A stretch of DNA of 54,486 bases from Tannerella sp. (GTDB taxonomy: Bacteria; Bacteroidota; Bacteroidia; Bacteroidales; Tannerellaceae): the NCBI RefSeq assembly GCF_030528505.1, contig NZ_JAUMYS010000009.1:1-54486 (forward strand). Reading direction: 5' to 3'. Numbering within the stretch: the first letter of the stretch is position 1; each line of letters opens with the position of its first letter. Below are positions 25,701-36,200 of the stretch, one piece after another. The notes under the pieces are model-generated. The model worked only from the letters and a program-made list of their open reading frames with translations, ran no database searches and was not told the DNA's origin. Made by a program: the position numbers and the translations under genes.

Positions 25701-27430
25701 ATCACTTTCACGATCTTATCCGTATGTTCCAGCGTACTGCCCGTGTGCATCGTAACATAAATATCGAAACGATCGGAATCGACCTCCTTGTTCTGACGGA
25801 TGTTCATCGTCAACGACAGAATCAACGTCAGGAAAAGCAGCACGACGGCACTCAGCAAAGTGATGCCCGGATGACGCATACACGTTTTGAGGAGTACCAG
25901 ATAAATCTGCACGGGACGTTGCAGGAGAGAGATTTTTTCGTAAAACACGGCGCGGCCGTTCTTCCGGCACAAGATACCGTAGGTTGCCATCGGGATAAAC
26001 AGCAGGGCTACCCCCATCGATACCAGCAACGTAGAGATAATCGAGACACCGATATGGTTACCGATCAGTTTGATCATGAAATTGTCGGAGAAGACGAAAG
26101 GCAGGAACACCGTGACGGTCGTGAGCGTAGCGGCGATAATCGAACGCCAGACCTCTTTCGTCCCTTTCGTTACGGACAGCTCGGGCGATTCTCCTCCGGC
26201 CGATCGCCGATATACATTCTCAAGCACGACGACGCTGTTATCGAGCAGCATCCCGATGGCAAGCGCCATGCCGACAAGCGTCAGGCTATTGATCGAGATG
26301 CCTGCCGCATAGAAAAAGTTAAACGCCGTATATACGGAGATGGGGATAGACAGGGCGATGAAAAACACGAGACGGATATTCTTCAGAAAAAACCAAAGCA
26401 CCAAGATGGCCAACAAGCCCCCTATCAGCGCCAAACGGATGATCTGATCGATATTCTTCTCCATCGTTTCGGCCGTATCCGACTCGATCACGATCTCGAC
26501 ATCCTGCCCCTGCAAACGTTCATTGAGCCGGTCGATTACCGCCCGTGTACGATGCGACAAGTCGATGAGGTTCGTCCGGGCTTCGTTCACGAGCGCGACG
26601 GAGATCGCGTCCTTGCCGTTCACGCGGCTGAACGAAGTTTCTTCTTTCAGGTCGAAGCTGACGGTCGCCACGTCTTTCAGGAATACGGGGCCTTCGGCTA
26701 CGACGAGATGTTCCAGCTCGGAAACGTGGGTGTAGGCCGAATGAACGTGAACGAAATAGCGCGAATCGGCTTCCGTAACATTTCCTGCAAACATCTTCTC
26801 CTGCGTCTGACGGTTCAGTAACTCACCGATTTTCGAGGCCGTCAGGTTCAACGCTTCGCACGCTTCCTGATGCAAGCGAATCTCGATGGCGCGCTCCTGT
26901 CCGCCGTAGACATCGACGGCCGCCACCCCGTCGATATGTTCAAGGTCGCGCCGAATTTCCTCCTCCACAATGTTACGCACACGATCCACCCCGCCCGAAC
27001 CTCGCACCTGCAACGTCATAAAACGGTTCGCCATCATCGCCAGATCGACTTTCTGCACCTGCACGGTAAAGCCTTTCGGCAACGACGCGGAGACTTCTTT
27101 CATCTTCTCTTCGAGCCTGAGATACGTTGTCTTGAAATGGACATCGGCCTTGAAATCGACCTGTATGGACGACTGACGACGGTTGACTTCCGAGCGTATC
27201 TTATCCACCCCTCCGACCGTGCTGATCGCTCCCTCGATCGGAATGATCACCTCCGTTTCGACATACGCCGGATCCATCTCCTGCTGAGACTGAACGGAGA
27301 CGAACAACACGGGCAGTTCCGCATTGGGCAACAATTCCACAGGCAATTGCTTATAGGACACATACCCCAATAAGGTAAGTGCAATAAACAACATGCTGAC
27401 GGTTACCCGTCTATGTAAAAGAATGTTCAT
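22742..27430 (-). CDS. RND efflux permease fused to ABC transporter ATPase
   Basis: A single 1562-residue protein. Residues 1 to about 1030 are a full RND (AcrB/MdtB-like) permease: first helix at 8-26, two periplasmic loops, twelve helices, and DNSVVVLEN with Asp397 in the position of the proton-relay helix. Residues about 1043-1250 add six further hydrophobic segments in three pairs, absent from ordinary RND pumps. Residues about 1285-1562 are a complete ABC ATPase: Walker A GPNGAGKST 1309-1317, Q-loop FLPQE, signature FSGGMKQR 1409-1416, Walker B ILVVDEP 1429-1435, H-loop His1465. The ATPase resembles the stand-alone ABC protein encoded at 36622-37518 (shared GMFGLLGPNGAGKSTLMRI). Start ATG 27430 overlaps the upstream RND stop by four bases. 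So a proton-driven pump and an ATP-driven motor lie in one chain, with an ABC-2 permease gene directly after it. Function is inferred to be export or envelope remodelling; the substrate is unknown. Confidence 0.88.
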   Translation of the reverse strand: MNILLHRRVTVSMLFIALTLLGYVSYKQLPVELLPNAELPVLFVSVQSQQEMDPAYVETEVIIPIEGAISTVGGVDKIRSEVNRRQSSIQVDFKADVHFKTTYLRLEEKMKEVSASLPKGFTVQVQKVDLAMMANRFMTLQVRGSGGVDRVRNIVEEEIRRDLEHIDGVAAVDVYGGQERAIEIRLHQEACEALNLTASKIGELLNRQTQEKMFAGNVTEADSRYFVHVHSAYTHVSELEHLVVAEGPVFLKDVATVSFDLKEETSFSRVNGKDAISVALVNEARTNLIDLSHRTRAVIDRLNERLQGQDVEIVIESDTAETMEKNIDQIIRLALIGGLLAILVLWFFLKNIRLVFFIALSIPISVYTAFNFFYAAGISINSLTLVGMALAIGMLLDNSVVVLENVYRRSAGGESPELSVTKGTKEVWRSIIAATLTTVTVFLPFVFSDNFMIKLIGNHIGVSIISTLLVSMGVALLFIPMATYGILCRKNGRAVFYEKISLLQRPVQIYLVLLKTCMRHPGITLLSAVVLLFLTLILSLTMNIRQNKEVDSDRFDIYVTMHTGSTLEHTDKIVKVIEERLNEIPEKQDVVSRIQEEQAMLTVILRKDYEAKGKRKIGDIKSDAQARMPAVGGIQISFSEAMSGRGGSDGAGAAMAFMALLGIGDNQERVVIKGADYDMMQVVAEDIRYYLDAQEFVEQSWTASARRQSEMRLHFDPLLLASYGITRSQIATGLAELTPEYATGTPFKVGNKTYDIVIREELPNKTSKREKKQPTVDDLKDVRIADGQGGMHRLDELATLHKGNGRSRITRVNQDKQLEVWYRFSRSVEDSKALLEGYRADIDRYIANYNLPAGVAIEVVHEEDLFADFKFLLLAAFVLIFIILSCVFESIWTPFVLLFSIPLAAIGSLLALLMTGNSLLNANTLTGFLILLGVVVNNGIILIDYARILRKEGFRRERALMTAGLSRIRPILITSITTIIAMFPLAMGDTEYAGAIGAPFAITVIGGLTFSSLLTLVILPTAYMGLEHTLQWYRTLSPKVRWLHLVLMLSGLLALYVYIDSWLWQAVSVVTLVILIPGVTAFVQASLRRARADVIHPEEEIRIVIRNLVKVYDRAGRFARQWNSGQERRKRLGVHQAYRSLKDFLHIGWLLALFAFVVYFTYGYLEHAFWFVIFSFIVYALTLYLWRKIRMYLFFRFGDGRAVRYLNRLLFWGLPVVLLFAMSRRLEQPSLIVFTALLWGCGLAIYVTSQYLYEREVNIERVGGRFAGLKRTFFRLVKSVPWLGKRRRPFKALRGVSFEIETGMFGLLGPNGAGKSTLMRIVTGILEQSYGSIWVNGLDTRVYREELQGLIGFLPQEFGTYEHMSSWEFLDYQAILKGLTDDRLRRERIEYVLQAVHMYERRNEKIASFSGGMKQRIGIALILLHLPRILVVDEPTAGLDPRERIRFRNLLVELSKERIVIFSTHIIEDISSSCNQVAVIDRGQLKYFGQPEGMVHMAEGKVWQFSIDGKSFDELDQSFVVHHIQDGERIQVRYLSAVQPRPDAVPAETNLEDAYLCLLKNM

Positions 27431-30400
27431 CCTTCGCCTCTTACCTTACTTTTCAGTTGTTCGAACACATAGTAAACACACGGAATCACGACAAGGCTCA
27501 TCAAGGTGGAAGTGACGAGTCCGCCGATGACAGCGACCGCCATGGACGAACGCAAGGCCGCTCCTTCGCCGATATGAAGCGACATGGGCAGCAAAGCCAG
27601 AATCGTCGTGAGCGTAGTCATCATGATCGGACGGATTCGCTGCCGGCCGGCCTCGATAATAGCCTCGGTAAGTTCCATCGTCGTCTTCAGCTGGTTGATA
27701 CGTCCGACTAACAGAATCGAGTTGTTCACCGCAATTCCGGCAAGCATGATCATCCCGATCACCCCCATGATATTGAGCGTCATTCCGGTGATCCAGAAGA
27801 CCAGTACGGCCCCGACGAGCGCGAGCGGAATGGTCAGCAGGATAGTAAAAGGATGCAGCAACGATTCGAACTGCGATGCCAGCACCATGTATACGAGCAC
27901 GACCGACAATAACAAGGCAAGCATCAGGCTGTTCATCGACTCCCGGCGCTGTTCTTCCTCGCCCGTCACATCAATCGAATAACGCGGGGGCAGTTCGACG
28001 TCGCCCACCGCCCGACGTATGCGCCCGGCCACTTTATCGAGCGACTGTCCTTCTTCTTTGTCCGCAAGAATCTTGTTGATACGGCTCTGATTCCGACGAA
28101 ATATTTCCTTCGGGGCCTGCGTCGGCGTAATCGTCGCGATCTCGTGCAGCAGAAACTCCCGTTTGCCGTTCCGTATAACGAGATGTTTCAATTCTTCGGC
28201 CGTAATATCGGGCACTTTGATGACAATGTCGCGCATCTCTCCCTTATATTCCATCTTGCCGGCATCACGCCCCTGCAACTGTTGCTTTAACTGGGTGAGC
28301 ACGGTCGAGGCCGTAATCTGATGAATACCGGCCATCGTACGGTCGAGGGTGATCAGCAGTTCGGGCGCTCCGTCGGCCATCGACGACTTGACGTTATAAA
28401 TTCCTTCGACCGAAGCCATCCGTGCCAACACCTCGTCCGTGAGAGCAGCGATCTCTTCCGTTTCTTCTCCCTTCACCTCCACGACAATCGGCGCCTCTTC
28501 GTCTCCGAAGAGCGAACCCAGCGAATAATCCTCCTGCTTGAAGGTAAGTTCCAGTCCTTCGACCTCTTTCGTGGCTTCCACAAAGCGCGCTATGACCTTC
28601 TCGGGCGATAAAGGCGACGAATCAGAAAGCAAGACCGTCAGTGTCGCCGTCGACTCTCCTTCAAATACTTCATGCTCCGACGCCCCTTCTCCGATATGGC
28701 TGTACACGGTTAGCAGGCTGTCGCCGCTCACGGTATGAAGCAAATGTTCCAGATTTTCTACTACGGCATTCGTACGCTCCAGCCGTGTGCCTTCGGGCAG
28801 TCTCAGCGAAACGGAGAATGCACGTCCGGCGGAACGCGGTAAAAATTCCGTCCCGATGAATGGAGTAAGCAGGAACGTAACGGCCAGCAATCCCGCCGAG
28901 AGACCGATCACCCACCAACGACGCCGGAGAAACGAAGCCAGCAAAGCGCCATACCGCTCGAAGCGAACGGATTTCGCTTGCGGCTGTATCTGCTTCCTCC
29001 CCGATAGCCGGTCGTACAGCATCGGGATAATCAACAAGGCCACAAACAAAGAAGACAGCAACGAGAAAGCTACCGTCCACGCCTGCTCTTTGAACAGTTC
29101 GCCCGAAGCCCCGTGCAGGTAGACGATCGGAAGAAAAACGACGATAGTCGTCAGGGTAGAAGCAATCACCGCACCGGCGACCTCCGACGTCCCGGTGACA
29201 ATAGCCTCTGCGCGGCTAAGCCCTCGCTCGTGATTCCGAAAGATACTTTCTATCACCACAATGGAGTTATCGACGAGCATTCCTCCGCCCAGCGCAAGCC
29301 CTCCCAGCGTCATAACGTTTAACGTCAGCCCGTTGAAGTACATCAGGTTAAACGTTGCCACGATCGAGATGGGAATCGACAGACTGACAATGAGCGTCGT
29401 CCCGATACGGCGAAGGAAGACAAACAACACTAAAACAGCTAATAACATCCCCAGCAGCGCCGTACTTTTCACTTCGCCGATCGCCTGACTGATAAAAGTG
29501 CCCTGATTGCGGATCACCTGAAAACGATAGCCGGGTAAAGCCTGTTCCATGATCTTCAACTGTCGACCGATCCGATCGACTACCCGCACCGTGTTATGCT
29601 GCATTTCCTTATATACAGAGAGACCGATGCAACGTTCGCCGTTGATACGCACGATGTTTTCGGGACGGGCATTTTCAAACCGGGCTGTAGCGACTTCACG
29701 CAAGTATATCGGCGCGCGGTTCTCGGTTTCGCCATTTGCGCGAACGTCCGATGCCGACGCAACCGTCGGACGATAACCGACAATCAGCTCCTCGAAATCG
29801 GCTTCGGAAGTAAAGAGCGACGAGCTTTTCACCAGATACTGCAACCCGAGTTCACTGACCCGTCCGCCCGATACGGTCTGGTTATTCGCTTCGATTCCGG
29901 AAGCGATGTCTTCCATCGTCAAACCGAACGCCTTCAACTTATAGGGATCGGTTCGTAAGGTCAGGACAGAGCGTTCCTCACCGGAAAGTAATACTTCGCC
30001 CACACCTTCTATACGAACCAGCTCGTTGCGCACGTAATTCCCGGCCATCTTACGCAGCTCGGCCATATCGATGATGGAACGATGCGACATGGCAATCAGC
30101 ATCACCGGGTCGGTATTCGGATCGTGCTGAGTGATGTTGAGAGACTCAATATCCGTGTTGCGCGAAAAAGGCGCCATGGCTTTCTGCAAGTCTAAAAAAG
30201 CCTCGTCCATATCCTTATGCTGGACGTAGGTGACCGTGATGCGTGCCGAACCGGAACGAATCACCGAGGAAACCTGCGTGACGTCGCTCTGACGTATGGC
30301 CATCGACTCCATATTCTCTACGAACATCTTCTCGATCTCTTCGGGCGGACGTTCACCCGCCTTGATTTCTACGAACAGACGAGGAGCATTCATGTCGGGC

Positions 30401-30513
30401 AGTAAATCCACATTCAGCCGATTGTACGAGATATTGCCGAGCAATACGATCGCCAGCACCACCATCGCCATGGTCACGGGATTATTTACTGCGAACCGGA
30501 TGACTTTCTTCAT
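27427..30513 (-). CDS. RND-family efflux permease
   Basis: A 1028-residue inner-membrane pump of the AcrB/Mdt/HAE1 superfamily that would export a substrate against proton influx through a periplasmic adaptor and TolC-like channel. The N-terminal helix (residues 12-30), the LPDMNAPRLFVEI start of the first periplasmic loop, and GMLVDNSIVVIES with Asp415 in the fourth helix are visible; the internal repeat ends in MLAGIAVNNSILLVGRINQL. It has normal family length, unlike its neighbour. It lies between the adaptor gene (49 bases upstream) and the RND-ABC fusion (overlapping stop/start), so two RND subunits are made together, as in MdtBC-type heteromeric pumps. Confidence 0.92.
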   Translation of the reverse strand: MKKVIRFAVNNPVTMAMVVLAIVLLGNISYNRLNVDLLPDMNAPRLFVEIKAGERPPEEIEKMFVENMESMAIRQSDVTQVSSVIRSGSARITVTYVQHKDMDEAFLDLQKAMAPFSRNTDIESLNITQHDPNTDPVMLIAMSHRSIIDMAELRKMAGNYVRNELVRIEGVGEVLLSGEERSVLTLRTDPYKLKAFGLTMEDIASGIEANNQTVSGGRVSELGLQYLVKSSSLFTSEADFEELIVGYRPTVASASDVRANGETENRAPIYLREVATARFENARPENIVRINGERCIGLSVYKEMQHNTVRVVDRIGRQLKIMEQALPGYRFQVIRNQGTFISQAIGEVKSTALLGMLLAVLVLFVFLRRIGTTLIVSLSIPISIVATFNLMYFNGLTLNVMTLGGLALGGGMLVDNSIVVIESIFRNHERGLSRAEAIVTGTSEVAGAVIASTLTTIVVFLPIVYLHGASGELFKEQAWTVAFSLLSSLFVALLIIPMLYDRLSGRKQIQPQAKSVRFERYGALLASFLRRRWWVIGLSAGLLAVTFLLTPFIGTEFLPRSAGRAFSVSLRLPEGTRLERTNAVVENLEHLLHTVSGDSLLTVYSHIGEGASEHEVFEGESTATLTVLLSDSSPLSPEKVIARFVEATKEVEGLELTFKQEDYSLGSLFGDEEAPIVVEVKGEETEEIAALTDEVLARMASVEGIYNVKSSMADGAPELLITLDRTMAGIHQITASTVLTQLKQQLQGRDAGKMEYKGEMRDIVIKVPDITAEELKHLVIRNGKREFLLHEIATITPTQAPKEIFRRNQSRINKILADKEEGQSLDKVAGRIRRAVGDVELPPRYSIDVTGEEEQRRESMNSLMLALLLSVVLVYMVLASQFESLLHPFTILLTIPLALVGAVLVFWITGMTLNIMGVIGMIMLAGIAVNNSILLVGRINQLKTTMELTEAIIEAGRQRIRPIMMTTLTTILALLPMSLHIGEGAALRSSMAVAVIGGLVTSTLMSLVVIPCVYYVFEQLKSKVRGEG

Positions 30514-30562
30514 GTTATTGCGTACTCTTAAACTATCCTTTTATTACCGTTCCTCCGTACTA

Positions 30563-31630
30563 CTACTTCAACACCTTCACCCGGCTATTTTCGCGCAAGG
30601 TCTCAAATCCTTTGACGATAAGATGATCATGTTCATTCAGCCCTTCCGTTACCTGAATCGATTCGTCATCCTCAAGTCCCGTCCGTATCTGACGCGCCAT
30701 GGCCGTATTCTTCTCCACTACATATACATATTTGCGGTTTCGTGCCGAGAGCACCGCATGTTTCGGAATGATAATCGCACTGTCGGCCTGCTCCACAACG
30801 ATATCGACTTTGATAAACATACCGGGACGCAGTTTCTGCTCGGCATTGTCAATCCGTACCCGTCCGGTGAAGGTGCGTGTCTCGGTACTGATGGCCGGCG
30901 ACAGCTCGCTGATCACACCTTTCAACGTATCTTCGGGCAAGGTGTAGTGCGTCACACGGACCGGCTGATTGACGCGGATGTACGGGATCGTACTTTCGGG
31001 CAGGTTCACGTCCATGTACATACTCGCATACGACATGATACCGACCATCGGCTTCCCCTGCTCGACCCGACTGTCCGATGTATAATGAGGCAGGGAAACG
31101 ATGACCCCGTCAAAAGGGGCCTTGATATTCATCTTCTCCAGACTGATCTTGGCATTCTCCAGTTCGTACCGGGCATTGGCGGCTCTCACGTCCGTATTGC
31201 GCATCTCACTGAGAGTCACTCCTCCTTTCTCGTACAACGCCTTCTGCTTGCTTTGCTCCTGCCGGGCAATTTCAAGGTTCAGCGTTTTCGATTCCAGCGC
31301 AATGCCGTTCTCATATTCCTTATTTTCGAGACGTATGATCAGTTGACCTTTCCTGACCCCATCTCCCAATTTATACGGTTTGCCCGTTGCCGGATTACGC
31401 TGAAGACCATACATCCCGCTCATCTCGGAAACAAGTTCGGCCGCATAAGCCGCCTGTGCCGTTCCCGTGGTATGAATCAGTTTGCTGATCGATCCTTTCC
31501 GAAGCTCCTGCACGGATACGGGAGTTTCCACATCGTTCTGATCGGATTGAGGTTTGGAACCGCATGCCGTAAGTACCGACAGCGCGGCTACGGCGAAGAT
31601 TGTTTGGTATTTCATCATGAGGTATATCAT
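30563..31630 (-). CDS. RND efflux periplasmic adaptor lipoprotein
   Basis: A 355-residue membrane-fusion protein (HlyD/AcrA type) that joins inner-membrane pump to outer-membrane channel. The signal ends in a lipobox VLTAC with Cys23 counted from ATG 31630; ATG codons at 31618 and 31615 would give a tighter signal peptide. A coiled-coil hairpin of moderate length (KTLNLEIARQEQSKQKALYE through ARYELENAKISLEKM) is flanked by the two lipoyl halves, then MKIKAP-like INIKAPFDGVIVSLPHYTSD, and a beta-barrel domain follows with FTGRVRIDNAEQKLRPGMFI. It lies between the TolC-like gene and the first RND gene. Confidence 0.9.
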   Translation of the reverse strand: MIYLMMKYQTIFAVAALSVLTACGSKPQSDQNDVETPVSVQELRKGSISKLIHTTGTAQAAYAAELVSEMSGMYGLQRNPATGKPYKLGDGVRKGQLIIRLENKEYENGIALESKTLNLEIARQEQSKQKALYEKGGVTLSEMRNTDVRAANARYELENAKISLEKMNIKAPFDGVIVSLPHYTSDSRVEQGKPMVGIMSYASMYMDVNLPESTIPYIRVNQPVRVTHYTLPEDTLKGVISELSPAISTETRTFTGRVRIDNAEQKLRPGMFIKVDIVVEQADSAIIIPKHAVLSARNRKYVYVVEKNTAMARQIRTGLEDDESIQVTEGLNEHDHLIVKGFETLRENSRVKVLK

Positions 31631-31659
31631 TTATTTTTTACTCGAATACGGGAATAAAT

Positions 31660-33177
31660 TTATTTATCGCTGCGACGGGCATTGCTCAATGTCCGGACAG
31701 GAATTACCGGAGCGTTTTTCTCAAAATCGTACAGCGAAAGAATTTTCAGATTCAGCAACTCGATTTTATAATTGATCAACGTTTGCGAATAAGCGATCTT
31801 CTTATTGGATAGCTGGGTCTGAAACTGACTGATCTGCATACCGGTGAGGTCTCCTTCACGATACCGGGTCAAGTTCAGGTCATACGTCAGTTGCGCGTTC
31901 CTGACATTCTTTTCGGCAAGGGTAATCTGCGTACGGAGGTTTTCGAGCCGGCGCCACACCTGACGGATATTCAGCTCGATGTCGAACTTTTCATTCTCCT
32001 GCCGGAGCTTCGCGATCGTCTGTGCCGTCCGCTGCGCTTTCACACGCGCTTTCTTCTCTCCCCAATCGAAGAGCGGAACCGTAAAACTGATCGCGATACG
32101 GGGGTTTTGCGTCGGATTGTCGTAGACGCTTCCCAATCGCTCATTGTCACCGGTAATACCGACAGACAAAGAGATATCCCCTTTAAATTCATTCAGACTC
32201 TTCGTGCGAATCATCTGCAATTCCGCCAACTCGATATCGATCTCACGCTGCCGAAGCTCCATCCGCGAGTCGAGCCCGTTGCGAACGGCCTCCTCAAGGC
32301 TGACGGCGATCGGGTTGATACCGATATCGGCCATGACACGAATCTGTTCGTGAAGCGGCAAGCCCAGCGCCTGCTTCAACTCGTCCTCCGCGTTGGCGAG
32401 CGCGACCACACGTTCCTCGACCGAAGACTGTGCCGTGGCCAAATTCAACTCCGCCTGATAAAGCTCCTCCTTGGCCGATAAATCGGCTTCGACCTTGTTT
32501 TTGATAATCTCGAAGCTCTGCCGGGCATTTTCCAGCTCCTCCCGGCTGATCTCCAGATTGCTCTGCGCCATATAAACCGTATAGAACCGATTCGTGATGT
32601 CTCGCTCCGTATTCAGGCGCTGAAGAGCATAATCGATTCCGGCGTTTTCATAATCGAACTCGATCTGCTTCAGCTCCATCTTCCGACGGTTATACGTAAA
32701 CACCGGCTGAGTGAACTGAAGATAAAGATTGTTGCTGAATGCTTTGTTGCGGTTTTCATGCCCTTCGACTACCGACGTGTTATTTTGCCAGCCGAACCGG
32801 TTAATGAGCGAAAGCTCCCCGTCTGTCCACAAGATAGGCTGCGTGACACGGAACGTTCCGCTCGAAGTCAGCGACTCGTTCGTGTACCATTGCGACAGCC
32901 GGTTGTCGAAACGACGTGTCTTCGTATAATCAATCGGATCGAGATTCAGAGAGAACCGGGATTTTAACGATGCCCGTTGCGCGACGAGTTGAAGCTGATA
33001 CCGCTCCAGATTGAGCTTTGAGTTGATCAGTGTCGGATTGTGCTCTTCGGCGATGTCGAGTGCCTGCTCTATGGTCACCGACCGTTGCGAATACGCTCCC
33101 GAAGGCGCTCCGCACATTCCCGCAAGGCACATCACCCCACTCACGTAAATCCTTAGGAATTCTTTGTTTATCATCAT
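31660..33177 (-). CDS. TolC-family outer-membrane channel protein
   Basis: A 505-residue protein with a cleavable signal (FLRIYVSGVMCLAGMCGAPS then GAYSQ) and the duplicated long helices of the TolC family: SVTIEQALDIAEEHNPTLIN opens the first repeat, and the second runs through RQREIDIELAELQMIRTKSL to the C-terminal helices with YDLNLTRYREGDLTGMQISQ. It should form the trimeric exit duct for the pumps encoded beside it. It is translated 37 bases after the permease/peptidase-like gene and 29 bases before the adaptor gene. Confidence 0.9.
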   Translation of the reverse strand: MMINKEFLRIYVSGVMCLAGMCGAPSGAYSQRSVTIEQALDIAEEHNPTLINSKLNLERYQLQLVAQRASLKSRFSLNLDPIDYTKTRRFDNRLSQWYTNESLTSSGTFRVTQPILWTDGELSLINRFGWQNNTSVVEGHENRNKAFSNNLYLQFTQPVFTYNRRKMELKQIEFDYENAGIDYALQRLNTERDITNRFYTVYMAQSNLEISREELENARQSFEIIKNKVEADLSAKEELYQAELNLATAQSSVEERVVALANAEDELKQALGLPLHEQIRVMADIGINPIAVSLEEAVRNGLDSRMELRQREIDIELAELQMIRTKSLNEFKGDISLSVGITGDNERLGSVYDNPTQNPRIAISFTVPLFDWGEKKARVKAQRTAQTIAKLRQENEKFDIELNIRQVWRRLENLRTQITLAEKNVRNAQLTYDLNLTRYREGDLTGMQISQFQTQLSNKKIAYSQTLINYKIELLNLKILSLYDFEKNAPVIPVRTLSNARRSDK

Positions 33178-33214
33178 GCTTCTTTTCTATTACTGCTTCT
33201 TTGAATTTATTCGC

Positions 33215-36200
33215 TTATTTTCCGACAATTTTCACGGCATCGGCTGTGACGATTCTTAACTTCGTATCGTTGGTCAGCACGACACGTACCGTGTCACGGT
33301 TGAAATAATACGTACCCAACAGGCTCCATCCGTCTTCCGAACGGGCAAGGTCGATATACGCTTCTTCCTCATCGTGATCGTAGCAGACCTTAAACCGGTA
33401 TTCCGTACGACCTCCTCCACCGCCGCCACGTCCCCCTTCACGAAGTTCCTGAGGCTTATACACGTAATAATAAAGGTCGTATTGTCCGGCATGCGGGACC
33501 GGAATACTCCATGTTGCCGTCTGATTTCCGCTACCGCTCTTGACCACGTAAGCCGATCGGATATGCGCACCGTAATACTTATCGTTTGTCGTCAATGTCC
33601 ATTGCAAAGGAGCACGCCATTGGGACACGCCCGAATAGCGGAACGATTGATCGTTGTCCTTATCGAGCCACCGTGGCAGAAGGCCGAACACTTCGGGTTT
33701 GGACAAGGCGAACAGCAACGAGTCTTCATTATCTACGATCACCTCTCCGGAGGTATCGTCCGACAGAAGCGGCAGTACGAAATCGCCTTCCTGTTCGATC
33801 GTCCGGTTCTGTTCACGCTGGATATTTCCGACGGGCAGATCGATCAGCGCCGGCAGATTGGCTGATACCAGTGTATGGACACGAATTCTCCGCGGCGCTT
33901 CGTCCCAATGCGTCACGATGCGTTTCGTCTGATGCGGAGCGAAAGACAGGGTACGCTTCGTTCGCGGATCGTACAGGTCGCTGCGTCCTCCCGCTTCGGT
34001 TTCGATGCGGATCGTTCCCTCGTAATCGGAGGTATTGGTGATCTGCAAGGTCATGATATATGTCTCCTTATCGCGGTTCGTGACATGTACGATACGAGGC
34101 GTCCCGACGATATACACAGGCAGCGGCGTAGGACGTTGCCATGCGCCGAGAGGTGCCCGGAGGTCTTTGCCGGCCATCGTGCCAAGCGTATCGAGCAGGT
34201 GCTCGAAACGCAGATTCGTAAATTTGTTCCGTTGCAGGATGGCGCGCAGCGAATCGCGACACGCGCGGTATCCCATATCGATTTCGGCGGGAGCGAAGAG
34301 GCTGCTTGCCTTGAGCGACAGTACATCGTCGACCAGATTACGCAGTTCCGTATCGGCGAGCAGCTCCTTCAACGGCCGCTGCTCCATCAGCAGATTCGCC
34401 TTTTCCTTATGGCTGATACCGTTCATCTCCCTGACCCAATCGTTCTCTTCGGACTTGTCCTGCAGGTAGAGTTCGATCATGCGGTTGGCGGCAGACCATT
34501 CCGACGAAAAGACATTGTATCTGAAATTATACAGTTGGGGGAAAAGCAAATAAGGATTGACCTCGGCAGAGACATTCGCTGCTCCGCGATCGAATGACCA
34601 GTTGAAATCGCTCTCCGTACGGCGGAAGAGATGCATAAAGCTATGGAAAGTACGGATGGCTGCTTCCTTATCGGTAATCTCACGCCCATCCCAACGCGCC
34701 CATTTCTTTTCGCGCTTGACCCTTCTCGCAACGTCGGCCTCGTTGAACAGGCAACCTTTTTCGGGAAAGAAAACCATCTCGGGCTGTACTTTCTCCTGTG
34801 CCTGCGTCCATGCTCTGGGGTAGCTGTAAAACTGCACAGGCACTTCGACCAGCGAGAAGCGGCGAAACGAATAATCGAGCGCATAATCGCGTTCGATCGA
34901 CTGACGAAACTCCCTGATTTGCGATGGGATGGTATCCATAATCGAGTCGAACGGAGTCGTAAAATCACCATGCCCCCGCAGATGCCAAATGCTGTACTCC
35001 GTGCTGTCCACCACGAGGCTTTTCTGTTCATAATCCCCCACGACGAGCGAGAGGGAAGGGGAAGGGAAATCAGTTTCGTAGACAAACACCTGATCTTTTT
35101 CTCTATCCGAAGAGAAGGCTGCTGTATCCAACGCTGTGGGAGAAGGCTGCTGTCGCGTGCCCTGCGAGAGAGCCTGCAGACCGTCCGTCGTACGCACCGT
35201 CAATCGGAAACGGCTGAAATACGTTTGCTGTCCGTCGGTGCTGAGGCTACTGTAGGAGGTGCCGGGACGCGGATACCAATACGCTTCGGGCGTAAAGAGC
35301 AGATAGTCGCGTTCCTGAAAGCTGTATTTCTTATCTATTCGGAGCATACCGTCGCCATAATCATGCTGTAAGATATCGGGAGGAATATCAAGGTAGCAGA
35401 AACGGTCGTCGATGCGTCCTTCGTATTTCATGACGATCGAAAGGGAGTCGCCTTCCGCGTGCTCACGTCCGAGATCGACAAGAACGATCTGGCTCTTACG
35501 CTCGAACGCTAACGGACGGCCGGCGACTTCGACCTCGCGCACGGTCAGGCCGGGATTGAGGGAAAACGTAAACACGGAACCGCGGGCGGCAGCCACCCCG
35601 CTCATGGATACCTCGGCGGTAATCGTCGACGGCTGTTGGGTGAGCGTGATGTCGTAACGGTCGACAAGCATTTTCGGCGCGTGCACATACTCGTTATTCA
35701 GCGCGATATAATGCTGCCGCAGTCTTCCTTCTTCCCGGACGGAATCCACATGACGATAAGCTGCCGCGATGCCTCCGAGAAAGAAGCAACAGCCGAGCGC
35801 CAGCCAGCGAAAACGTCCGTACTTCGTGTTCGGCAACCGCCGAAACAAAAACACGGAGAGGCAAATAAAGCCCAGCCCAAGCAGCAGGTAAACGGCACGA
35901 TGTATCATCAGCGCCTGCCCGTTCGTAAACCCGACGACGGACGATTTGACCAAAGGCAGGTTGTAGGTCATGTAGTCGAAGACATAGTAGAACCGGTCGC
36001 CCACATAAAACAAAGTCAGTCCGATATAGCCCAGCAGCAGCACGAAGGTCACGGCCTGATTCTTCAGCACAAGCATCAGAAAGATGGACAGTCCGAGGAT
36101 ATAGACGAGCGTTGGAATGCAGATCAGGAAGAAATACGTAAGATACGCCGCCCAGTCGAGCGCCACGCCCGACGCGAAGTTAAAAAGCAGCACCATCGCA

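Noticed and set aside
25289-26821. Plus-strand open frame of 510 codons opposite the RND-ABC gene
   Set aside because: Antisense shadow, rich in His, Arg, Asp and Gln as such shadows are, with no domain.
30296-31657. Plus-strand open frame of 453 codons opposite the adaptor gene
   Set aside because: It covers the adaptor's coding frame on the other strand and has no recognisable motif.
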